Source of the DNA: JBDSKH01 sp050245915
Lineage (GTDB): Bacteria > Actinomycetota > Actinomycetes > Actinomycetales > Microbacteriaceae
Assembly: GCA_050245915.1 (NCBI GenBank)
Contig: JBFWWZ010000003.1
Span: 44,770 to 108,769 of the forward strand
Direction of reading: 5' to 3'
DNA: 64,000 nt
Part shown: positions 8,263-15,590 of the stretch, piece by piece
Numbering within the stretch: position 1 is the first letter of the stretch
Layout of the letters: each line of letters starts with the position of its first letter
Translations under genes and position numbers: made by a program
Notes under the pieces: model-generated
Told to the model about the DNA's origin: nothing
Databases searched by the model: none
Seen by the model: only the letters and a program-made list of their open reading frames with translations

Positions 8263-9609
8263 GTGACCGTCCTCGGGGTGATCACGGTCGCCGCGGTCGT
8301 CGCAGCATGGCTGTTCCGTCGCGGCGCGGTGCAGTACGTGCTCGGTGTCGCTGCGGTGTTCCCGCAGACCGCCGGCCTGCTGATCGGCGACAAGGGCTTC
8401 CCGCTGTTCTACCTGGCGGTGACGGTGCTCGCCGTGCTCGCCGTCCCGCGGGTGCTGCTGGCTCTGGCTCATCCCCGCGAGACCCAGGATGCGGTGTCAC
8501 CCCCGCGGTCGGTCGCCGACGTGCTGGCGGTCGCCCTCGTGATCTGGGGCGCGGTGATCAGTTTCGCCGGACCCCGCATCTTCGCCGGGCTGCCTGTCTT
8601 CGACCCGTCGCTCGGGGTCGACGTCCAGGTGGGTTCGCTCACCCCGCTCGCCCCGACCCTCGGTAACACCGCCCAGGCCGGTTACCTGGCCATCGCGGTC
8701 GTGTTCCTGCTGGCCGCGGGACGCCTGTTCCCCGTCGACCGTCGCATCGTGGCTGTCCTGATCTGGGCGACGGTGCTGCTCGCCGGAGCACGTCTGCTCG
8801 CCGGCCCCGCCTGGCCGCTGGAGCTGGTGCAGACGATGCCCGGCCTGCCGTACCAGAACGGCAGCCGGGCGGCCGGGACGTTCTACGAGCCGTCGGTGCT
8901 CGGCATGTACCTCACCGCGGCCGCCGGGTACTTCGGCGCGCAGCTGCTCATGCGCCGCGAGGGCCCGGCCCTGGGGGCGCGCGCCTCAGCCGCCGCCGGC
9001 CTCGGCCTCGTCGCCGTCGAGTTCGTGGCCAACGGCTCGGGCACCGCGCTGGTCGGCCTGGCGCTCGTCACCGCCCTGGGCGCCGTCGTGCTGATCTCCC
9101 GGATCGCACGCGCGCGCCGGCTCGAAGCGCGGCCCCTGCTCTACGCGGGCGGGCTCGCGGTGGTGGCCGCCGGCATCACGCAGGTACCCGCCGTGCTCGC
9201 GTACGCGATCGGGATGGTCCAGACCAAGCAGGAGTCGTTCAGCTTCGTCGCCCGCGGCGCCTCGAACCAGCGCTCGCTCGAGCTGGTCATGGAGACGCTC
9301 GGCCTCGGCGTGGGTCTCGGGGGCAACCGGCCCTCGAGCCTGCCGCTGTTCGTCGTCAGCTGCATCGGCATCCCCGGCACCGTCGCCCTGGTGGCGATCG
9401 TCGTCATCGCCATCCTCCGCGCCACCCGAGGCGAGCAGTTCACCTCGGTGTGGGCGCTGCTCGGGGGTCTCACCGCGGGCGCCGTCGCGGTCCCCGATCT
9501 CTCCACCCCGCTGATCTGGGTCGCGCTCGCGGCATGCATCGTGCCCGCGACGGCCGCCGCCGCATCCCGGCCCGCCATCGTCCCCCGGGAGCTGGTGCGC
9601 CATGGATAG
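8263..9609 (+). CDS. Wzy-like polysaccharide polymerase / O-antigen ligase family membrane protein
   Basis: A protein of 448 residues with about eleven predicted membrane helices and a long central loop containing GLPYQNGSRAAGTFYEPSVLGMYL. The position in a locus with Wzx, Wzz and glycosyltransferases makes it the best candidate for the repeat-unit polymerase. Sequence motifs of this class are weak, so the assignment rests on topology and neighbourhood. GTG 8263 follows GAGGTGA with good spacing. It is the last gene before promoter B. Confidence 0.75.
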   Translation: MTVLGVITVAAVVAAWLFRRGAVQYVLGVAAVFPQTAGLLIGDKGFPLFYLAVTVLAVLAVPRVLLALAHPRETQDAVSPPRSVADVLAVALVIWGAVISFAGPRIFAGLPVFDPSLGVDVQVGSLTPLAPTLGNTAQAGYLAIAVVFLLAAGRLFPVDRRIVAVLIWATVLLAGARLLAGPAWPLELVQTMPGLPYQNGSRAAGTFYEPSVLGMYLTAAAGYFGAQLLMRREGPALGARASAAAGLGLVAVEFVANGSGTALVGLALVTALGAVVLISRIARARRLEARPLLYAGGLAVVAAGITQVPAVLAYAIGMVQTKQESFSFVARGASNQRSLELVMETLGLGVGLGGNRPSSLPLFVVSCIGIPGTVALVAIVVIAILRATRGEQFTSVWALLGGLTAGAVAVPDLSTPLIWVALAACIVPATAAAASRPAIVPRELVRHG

Positions 9610-9698
9610 CGGGCTGGATGACGCCATGGGTGTCGACGTCGAGCAGACCATCCCGTACGGCGCGCGTCCCGGGGAGGACAGCTTCGCGTGGCTGTTCC

Positions 9699-9780
9699 TT
9701 AACCCGGACGTTAACCCTGCCGACGGGTCCGCGGTTCGCACGTCAGGGCGGCGACACGCGGCGGCGCCCGCTCCTACGGT
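9699..9780 (+). promoter_or_regulatory. exopolysaccharide promoter B with TTAACCC direct repeats
   Basis: TTAACCC is found at 9699-9705 and 9711-9717 with the same 12-bp period as promoter A. TACGGT at 9775-9780 is a -10 candidate exactly 64 bp after the second repeat begins. Transcription would begin near 9787, giving a leader of roughly 28 nt before the acpS-like gene. It lies in a 205-bp gap after the polymerase gene. Confidence 0.65.
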
Positions 9781-9814
9781 GGACCCGGGTACCCCCCTGC
9801 CCGAAGGAATCGAC

Positions 9815-10243
9815 ATGTCGCGCACCCCCCGACGCGCCCCGAGACACGCGCCCGATGTCCGGATCGGCTGCGACGTGCACGCCGTCAGCCAGACGATCGC
9901 CAGCATCGAGCTGTTCGGCGAGCGCTACCTGCGCCGCGTGTTCACGGCGGCGGAGCTCGACGATTGCGCCGGCGACGTCGACCGGCTGAGCGGCCGGTTC
10001 GCGGCGAAGGAGGCCGTGCTCAAGGTTCTGGAGCCCGGCCGCGACGACGCCGTGCCGTGGCGCACCATCGAGATCCGCACCGCCCAGAGCGGCGCCCCCT
10101 ACGTCGTGCTCAGCGGCACTGCCCGGGCGCTCGCCGCCCGACAGGCGATCGAGCGCATCGACATCTCGCTCAGCCACGACGGCGGCATCGGGCTCGCCGT
10201 CGCGGCGGCCGTGCGCCCCACGCTCTGGGAGGAGGTCGCATGA
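9815..10243 (+). CDS. 4'-phosphopantetheinyl transferase, AcpS type
   Basis: A protein of 142 residues. IGCDVHAV (Asp20, metal binding) and RFAAKEAVLK (Glu66, Lys70) are the two signature motifs of AcpS enzymes that move phosphopantetheine from CoA to a carrier-protein serine. The very next gene encodes a carrier protein, so this is probably its dedicated activator rather than the housekeeping AcpS. ATG 9815 has GAAGGA (9803-9808) at good spacing. A longer in-frame start at 9602 would run through promoter B and was not chosen. Confidence 0.85.
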   Translation: MSRTPRRAPRHAPDVRIGCDVHAVSQTIASIELFGERYLRRVFTAAELDDCAGDVDRLSGRFAAKEAVLKVLEPGRDDAVPWRTIEIRTAQSGAPYVVLSGTARALAARQAIERIDISLSHDGGIGLAVAAAVRPTLWEEVA

Positions 10244-10491
10244 CCGTCAGCGAACGCATCCGGGCCGTTCTCGACACCCACGCCAGGCTCACCGGCCCGG
10301 CGGCGAACCTCGGCGCCGGCGACGACCTCTATGCCGCCGGCATGACCTCGCACGCGAGCGTCAACGTCATGCTCGCGCTTGAGGACGCCTTCGACATCGA
10401 ATTCCCCGACGAGCTGCTCACGAAGTCGACGTTCTGCACCGTGGAGCGCCTCGAGGAGGCCGTCACCGAACTGCTGGGAGTGCGCACATGA
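10240..10491 (+). CDS. acyl carrier protein
   Basis: A protein of 83 residues. The four-helix carrier pattern is visible, with GMTSHASVNVMLALEDAFDIEFPDELL at the start of helix 2. Ser37 (in TSH) sits where the DSL serine is modified by phosphopantetheine, although the usual Asp before it is Thr. ATG overlaps the AcpS stop and the TGA overlaps the next ATG. It probably holds the aminoacyl or acyl group that the three following enzymes make or process. Confidence 0.88.
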   Translation: MTVSERIRAVLDTHARLTGPAANLGAGDDLYAAGMTSHASVNVMLALEDAFDIEFPDELLTKSTFCTVERLEEAVTELLGVRT

Positions 10492-11657
10492 CCATCGAGC
10501 TGACGGCGACCGCCCTCACCATCGACCAGCGTGCGGCGGCGGCCGCCGAGATCGCGTCTCAGCACGCGGCCGACGTCGACGCCGCCGCACGCTTCCCCCA
10601 TGAGGCTGTCGGCGCGCTCCGCGACGCCGGCCTGCTCGGCGTCTCGGTCCCCATGGAGTGGGGAGGCGAGGGGGCGACGGTCACCCAGCTCGCCTCCGCC
10701 GCGGCGATCCTCGGTGAGGCGTGCGCCTCGACGGCGATGATCTTCGCCATGCACCACAGCCAGGTGCTGTGCCTCACCCGGCACGCCGCCGGGTCCCCCG
10801 CCGTGATCGCGCTCGCCTCCCGGATCGCCGCCGAGGGGCTGCTGCTCGCGTCGGCCACCACCGAGATCGGCATCGGCGGCGACGTCCGCTCGAGCACCTG
10901 CTCCGTCGATCGCGACGGCGACCGCGCCCGGGTGGCGAAGAACGCACCCGTCATCTCCTACGGCGAGCACGCCGACCTGATCCTGGTGACGGCCAGGCGC
11001 GACGCCGACAGCGCCCCGAGCGATCAGGTGCTGGTCGCCTGCCGGAGCGACGAGCTGCGCCTGGAGCGCACCGGCACCTGGGACACCCTGGGTCTCCGCG
11101 GCACCTGCAGCTTCGGGTACCAGCTGGGCGCGGACGTGCCCGCGACCTCCGTGCTGCCGGTCGCCTACGACGAGATCTCGACCGAGACGATGCTCCCGGT
11201 GTCGCACATCCTGTGGGCGGGCGTCTGGCTCGGGATGGCACGTGCCGCCGGTGACACCGCCCGCGCGTCGGTGCGTGCCGCCGCGCGCAAGTCCATCGGC
11301 AGCATCCCGCCCGCAGCGACCGCGCTGGTCGCCCTGGTGGCAGAGGTGCAGTCGCTGCAGACCCTCGTCGACACCGCCGCCCGCGACTTCGATGCCATCG
11401 CGCAGAACCGCGACGCCCTCGGCGCGGTCGAGTTCGGCATCCGGATGAACACGCTGAAGGTGCTGGCGTCGAACGCGGTCGCCGATATCGTCGCGCGCGC
11501 CTTGTCGATCACGGGCATCGCCGGGTTCCGCAACGACAGCCCGTTCAGCGTGACCCGCCTGTTCCGTGACGCCCAGGGCGCCGCCGTCATGGTGCACAAC
11601 GACCGCATCACCGCCAACACCGCGCAACTGCTGCTCGTCTCGAAGGGCACCCGATGA
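10488..11657 (+). CDS. acyl-CoA/acyl-ACP dehydrogenase-like flavoprotein
   Basis: A protein of 389 residues matching the whole acyl-CoA dehydrogenase fold: N-terminal helices (FPHEAVGALRDAGLLGVSVPMEWGGEG), the FAD-binding barrel (LLASATTEIGIGGD) and the C-terminal helical bundle. The C-terminal position that usually holds the catalytic Glu (IYEG in short-chain enzymes) reads MVHN, so the standard general base seems absent. Related flavoproteins that oxidise carrier-bound amino acids (PltE-type prolyl-carrier oxidases) are a known precedent. Acting on the substrate of the adjacent ACP is inference. It overlaps both neighbours by four bases. Confidence 0.85.
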   Translation: MTIELTATALTIDQRAAAAAEIASQHAADVDAAARFPHEAVGALRDAGLLGVSVPMEWGGEGATVTQLASAAAILGEACASTAMIFAMHHSQVLCLTRHAAGSPAVIALASRIAAEGLLLASATTEIGIGGDVRSSTCSVDRDGDRARVAKNAPVISYGEHADLILVTARRDADSAPSDQVLVACRSDELRLERTGTWDTLGLRGTCSFGYQLGADVPATSVLPVAYDEISTETMLPVSHILWAGVWLGMARAAGDTARASVRAAARKSIGSIPPAATALVALVAEVQSLQTLVDTAARDFDAIAQNRDALGAVEFGIRMNTLKVLASNAVADIVARALSITGIAGFRNDSPFSVTRLFRDAQGAAVMVHNDRITANTAQLLLVSKGTR

Positions 11658-12583
11658 CCCTGCTCAGCGAACCCACCGAGCTCGACCGCGCACGCGAGGC
11701 GTTCCGCCTCGAGCTGCTGGATGCGGGCGTGCTGATCGCGACCAGCTCGCCCGGCATCTACGGCCGCTCCGCCGTCTTCGAACGCATCCTCACGGGACTC
11801 GACGCCGTGCTGCTGGAGATGGCCGCCCCCCTGCAGGCGACCGCGCTGCGCTTCCCGCCGGTGTACCCCCGTGCCGACTTCGAGCGCACCGACTACATCG
11901 CGTCGTTCCCCGACCTGTCGGGGATCGTGTCGAGCTTCGAGGCGGGAGATCGCGAGCACCGCGAACTGCTCGGCGCCCGCGAACGCGGCGAACGCTGGGA
12001 CGGCTGGCTCACCCCGTCGGACGTCGTGCTCACCAACGCCATCTGCCACCCGCTGTATGCGACGCTCGAGGGGGTCACCGAGCCCGGCGTCTACGACATC
12101 CTCGGCTACGGGTTCCGGCACGAGCCGTCGCCCGACCCGATGCGGATGCAGTCGTTCCGCATGCACGAGTTCGTCTACGTCGGAACCCCGGACGGCGCGC
12201 AGGAGTACCGCGACAGCTGGGTCGACACGGCGACCGAGACCCTGGCATCCCTCGGCCTGCCGGTGACCCAGGTCGCCGCCAACGACCCGTTCTTCGGCCG
12301 CGCCGGCCGGATGCTGGTGAGCGCCCAGCTGCGCGAGAACCTGAAGATCGAGCTGACCGTGCCGATCTACGGGGATCTGCACGAGGGCACCGCGATAGCG
12401 TCGGCGAACTGCCAGCGCGACCACCTCACCGCGGCCTTCGGCATCCGCACCCCCGACGGCGAGGTCGCACACGCGTCGTGCCTGGCCTTCGGCATGGAGC
12501 GCACCGTGCTCGCGCTGCTGCGCACGCATGGGGTCGACACCGCGTCGTGGCCCGCCGGCATCCGGGAGCGCCTCTCGCTGTGA
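11654..12583 (+). CDS. amino acid:carrier-protein ligase (SerRS-like class II)
   Basis: A protein of 309 residues that resembles the catalytic core of atypical seryl-tRNA synthetases without a tRNA-binding arm. Class II motif 3 is seen in AFGMERTVLALL, and SANCQRDHLTAAFGI precedes it. Cys131 (NAICHPLY), Glu172 (RMHEFVYVG) and Cys276 (HASCLAFG) correspond well to the three zinc ligands I recall for the Bradyrhizobium enzyme (Cys, Glu, Cys). Known members activate glycine or alanine with ATP and load it onto a carrier protein, not tRNA. The adjacent ACP and AcpS fit that role. The amino acid cannot be read from sequence alone. Confidence 0.82.
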   Translation: MTLLSEPTELDRAREAFRLELLDAGVLIATSSPGIYGRSAVFERILTGLDAVLLEMAAPLQATALRFPPVYPRADFERTDYIASFPDLSGIVSSFEAGDREHRELLGARERGERWDGWLTPSDVVLTNAICHPLYATLEGVTEPGVYDILGYGFRHEPSPDPMRMQSFRMHEFVYVGTPDGAQEYRDSWVDTATETLASLGLPVTQVAANDPFFGRAGRMLVSAQLRENLKIELTVPIYGDLHEGTAIASANCQRDHLTAAFGIRTPDGEVAHASCLAFGMERTVLALLRTHGVDTASWPAGIRERLSL

Positions 12584-14223
12584 TCGACACCTGGTTCGGG
12601 CGGGAGGGCGCCGAGACCCTGGGTTTCGTGCACGTTCCCGAGGGCGGCGCGCGCGCCGGCGTCGTGATCTGCCCCCCGCTCGGCTACGAGCAGTTCAACG
12701 CGTACCGCGCGATGCGCTACCTCGGCCAGGAACTCGAAGCACGAGGCATGGCCGCGATCCGCTTCGACTACGCGGGCGAGGGCGACGCCGTGGGCGATCC
12801 GGGGCGACCGGATGCCGTGGACCGCTGGCTGGGATCGATTGCCGATGCGACCGCGCTGCTCCGCGACGCGGGCGTGCAGCGGATCGCGCTGCTCGGGCTG
12901 TCGAGCGGCGCCCTGCTCGCCGCCGAGGCCGCCCGCCGCGACGGCGCCGACGCGCTGGTGCTCTGGGATCCGGCGTTCTCGGGCCGGCGGTTCCTGCGCC
13001 GCCAGCGCACCCTCAGCGACCTGGTGGTCGCGCCGGAGGCGGCCGGTGCCAACCCGGTGCTCTCCACGACCCTGCACGACGAGGTCGCGCACTGGATCGC
13101 GGCGCAGCGCATCGACGAGGAGACGCTGGCCGGCATCGACGCGCCGGTTCTCGTCCTCGCCCGGGCCAGCGCGGCGCAGGTGCCCGCGCTGGGCGACCGC
13201 GCCGACGTGCGCCGGGTCACCGGGCAGGAGGAGCTGCTCGACGTCTCCAGCGCCGTGGCCGCCATCCCGGTCCCCGTCGTCGAGACGATCGTCGACTGGC
13301 TCGACGCCGCCTTCCCCGCCGGCCGGCGGCCGTTCCGGCTCACGCCGCGCACCGAGGTCGAGGTCGGCCGCACGCCCGACGGCGACCGCATCGTGGAGCG
13401 CCTCAGCCGCCGCACCGCCCAGCGGCTGTTCGCCATCGAGACCGTCGCCGCCGAGGGCGACGGGCGGCGGGGCACCGTGCTGCTGCAGCCGGCCGCCGCC
13501 GAGCATCGCGTGAGCGCCGGCCGTTTCCAGGTGCGCATCGCCCGCGATCTCGCCGCCCGCGGCTTCCGCGCGATCCGGTTCGATCGCCGGCTCACCGGCG
13601 ACAGCACCGTCGTCGTCCCCGGCGAGCAGAACCTGGTGCTCACCGAGGCCTGGGTCGAGGATGCCGAGGCGTTCGTCGACGAGCTGCACGAGTCGCCGCT
13701 CGCCCTGGTCGGCATCTGCGCGGGGGCCTGGTCGTCGGCGCGCGTCGCCGCCACGCATCCCACGCGTCTCACCGTCCTCGTCGGACCGAACTACTGGCGC
13801 ACCGAGCCGATGGAGCCCGACGCCTACGCCCGCCTGGTGCTCGAGACCGGGGGTGTGGAACCGCGGATCGCAGGACTCAAGGGGCGGATCCGCGACAGCA
13901 TCCCGAACTGGCTGTGGCGTCTGCTCGCGCCGTCGCAGCTGTTCAACAACCCGACCACCCTGCTGCGCGCGCCGGCCGGCCGCGGCGGCACGATCGCGCT
14001 GCTCATGCCGCCGGAGGACGCCGCCACCTTCGAGAACAACCGGGGCCGGGATGCCGTGGCCCGGCTGCGGGAGCGGGGCGCCGACCTGCACGTGGCGGCC
14101 TACGACGAGGGCGACCACGCGATGTTCGGGGACGCACTGCAGGCCAGGGCGCTTGCCGACATCGTCTGGCTGTTCGACGAGACCATGCCCGCCGCACGCG
14201 TCACGGTCGGCTCCCGCGCATGA
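12580..14223 (+). CDS. fused tandem alpha/beta hydrolase, carrier-module associated
   Basis: A protein of 547 residues with two alpha/beta-hydrolase units. Unit 1 (about 1-240) begins GVVICPPLGYEQFNAYRAMRYLGQ and has the elbow GLSSG (Ser108), but no clear catalytic His follows (the expected place reads VTGQEELLD). Unit 2 (about 265-547) has GICAG (Cys380 as possible nucleophile) and EGDHAMFG (His513). The layout recalls the paired hydrolases beside ACP genes in exosortase-associated polysaccharide clusters. Thioesterase or transferase activity on the carrier-bound group is inferred. GTG start overlaps the ligase stop. Confidence 0.78.
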   Translation: MIDTWFGREGAETLGFVHVPEGGARAGVVICPPLGYEQFNAYRAMRYLGQELEARGMAAIRFDYAGEGDAVGDPGRPDAVDRWLGSIADATALLRDAGVQRIALLGLSSGALLAAEAARRDGADALVLWDPAFSGRRFLRRQRTLSDLVVAPEAAGANPVLSTTLHDEVAHWIAAQRIDEETLAGIDAPVLVLARASAAQVPALGDRADVRRVTGQEELLDVSSAVAAIPVPVVETIVDWLDAAFPAGRRPFRLTPRTEVEVGRTPDGDRIVERLSRRTAQRLFAIETVAAEGDGRRGTVLLQPAAAEHRVSAGRFQVRIARDLAARGFRAIRFDRRLTGDSTVVVPGEQNLVLTEAWVEDAEAFVDELHESPLALVGICAGAWSSARVAATHPTRLTVLVGPNYWRTEPMEPDAYARLVLETGGVEPRIAGLKGRIRDSIPNWLWRLLAPSQLFNNPTTLLRAPAGRGGTIALLMPPEDAATFENNRGRDAVARLRERGADLHVAAYDEGDHAMFGDALQARALADIVWLFDETMPAARVTVGSRA

Positions 14224-15497
14224 GCTCCCGCAGGGCGGTCGGGCTGTTCGGTGTCAGCACGGTGCTGAACGGGGCGATGAGCCTCGTCACCATCCCGATC
14301 GTCACAGGCATCGCGGGGGCCGATCACTGGGCGTCGATGGCGACCGGTCAGGCCATCGGGGCGAGCTTCGCCGTCGTCGTCATCTTCGGCTGGGGTCTCA
14401 CCGGACCGGTCACCGTCGCGAGCACTCCCGCCCGCGGTCGCCCGGCGATGTTCCTGGATTCGCTGCTGGCACGGCTGGTGCTGCTCGCGCCAGTGCTGCT
14501 CGCCCAGCTGCTGGTGACGATCGCGATCGTTCCCCATCAGAAGCTCGTCGCCTACGTCGCCGGCGTCGCGATGACCCTGGCCGGGGCGTCGGCGAACTGG
14601 TTCTTCGTGGGAGAGGGCCGGGCGGGCCGCTTCCTGGCGCTCGACACCGTCCCGCGCGTCGCGGGCACGCTGCTCGGCGCCGTGCTCCTCGCCGTCACCG
14701 GCGACCTGCTGCTCTTCGCCGTCGCGCAGCTGCTCGGCAGCATCGTCGCGCTCGGAGCGTCGGCCCTCGTGATCCTGCGCGGGCACGGGCTCGACTACCG
14801 CGCCGCCGCCCGTCCCGACCGGATCGCGGCCAGCCTCCTGGAGCAGCGGCATGGCATCGTGGCGACCGGGCTGATGGCGGCGTTCACCCCCGCCGTGCTC
14901 GCCATCGTCGCGCTCGCCGCCCCCGCCCTGCTCCCCGCGTTCGTGCTGGCCGACCGGCTCGCCAAGTTCGTCGGGATGGCGGTCTCGCCTCTGCTGCAGA
15001 TGTTCCAGGGCTGGGTGCCGGCCGCGATGGGCGACGAGCGTTCCCGGCGCACGCGGCTGGCCGGCGCCGCGACGGCCGCCATCGCGATCGCCTCCGGCAT
15101 CGCCTACACGCTGCTGCTTCCGACCGCCGCCGAGCTGCTCGCGCACGGTCAGATCGGCTACCCGACCGGGTCGGCGATCGCGTTCGGGGTGATCACCACC
15201 CTCTACATCTCGTCGTCGTTCGTCAGCACCGTGGCCCTGATGGCGGGCCGGGTGCGGCTCGTCGCGCTCGCGGCCGTCGTCGGCGTACCGGTCACCCTCG
15301 CGGTGCTGCTGGCGACCGAGGCCTCCGGTCATCCTGAGCTCGCGGCCTGGGTCGTCGCGCTCGGGAACCTCGCGATGACGGCCTGGCAGCTGCTCGCCGT
15401 GAGGGCCGCGTTCGGGCGGTTAACCCCGGAGTTAACCCGCAACAACCCTGAGCCGTTAGTCAGCCCGGCCGGGTCACGCGAGGCCCGCGTTCCCTAG
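14220..15497 (+). CDS. Wzx-like oligosaccharide flippase
   Basis: A protein of 425 residues with about twelve membrane helices, starting VGLFGVSTVLNGAMSLVTIPIVTG as in MATE/PST-type polysaccharide exporters. It probably flips the undecaprenyl-linked repeat unit to the outer face. ATG overlaps the preceding TGA. The 3' end of the gene contains promoter box C, so its last 26 codons double as regulatory DNA and the C-terminal tail (RLTPELTRNNPEP) follows from the repeat sequence. Confidence 0.82.
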   Translation: MSSRRAVGLFGVSTVLNGAMSLVTIPIVTGIAGADHWASMATGQAIGASFAVVVIFGWGLTGPVTVASTPARGRPAMFLDSLLARLVLLAPVLLAQLLVTIAIVPHQKLVAYVAGVAMTLAGASANWFFVGEGRAGRFLALDTVPRVAGTLLGAVLLAVTGDLLLFAVAQLLGSIVALGASALVILRGHGLDYRAAARPDRIAASLLEQRHGIVATGLMAAFTPAVLAIVALAAPALLPAFVLADRLAKFVGMAVSPLLQMFQGWVPAAMGDERSRRTRLAGAATAAIAIASGIAYTLLLPTAAELLAHGQIGYPTGSAIAFGVITTLYISSSFVSTVALMAGRVRLVALAAVVGVPVTLAVLLATEASGHPELAAWVVALGNLAMTAWQLLAVRAAFGRLTPELTRNNPEPLVSPAGSREARVP

Positions 15498-15500
15498 GTT
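15420..15500 (+). promoter_or_regulatory. exopolysaccharide promoter C with TTAACCC direct repeats
   Basis: TTAACCC occurs at 15420-15426 and 15432-15438, again with a 12-bp period, inside the end of the flippase gene. TAGGTT at 15495-15500 is a -10 candidate 63 bp after the second repeat begins. It would transcribe the Wzz/BY-kinase-like gene through a leader of about 85 nt. Confidence 0.65.
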
Positions 15501-15590
15501 TATCCCAGAGGAATCTCCGACCCCCCACGGAGGCTCCGATCCGGTCAGTTACCCGCCTGCCCGGCAACCCGCTCACCCGCATTCGGAGCC

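Noticed and set aside
9602..9814. In-frame N-terminal extension of the AcpS-like protein
   Set aside because: It would contain promoter B and lacks AcpS homology. A good Shine-Dalgarno precedes the ATG at 9815.
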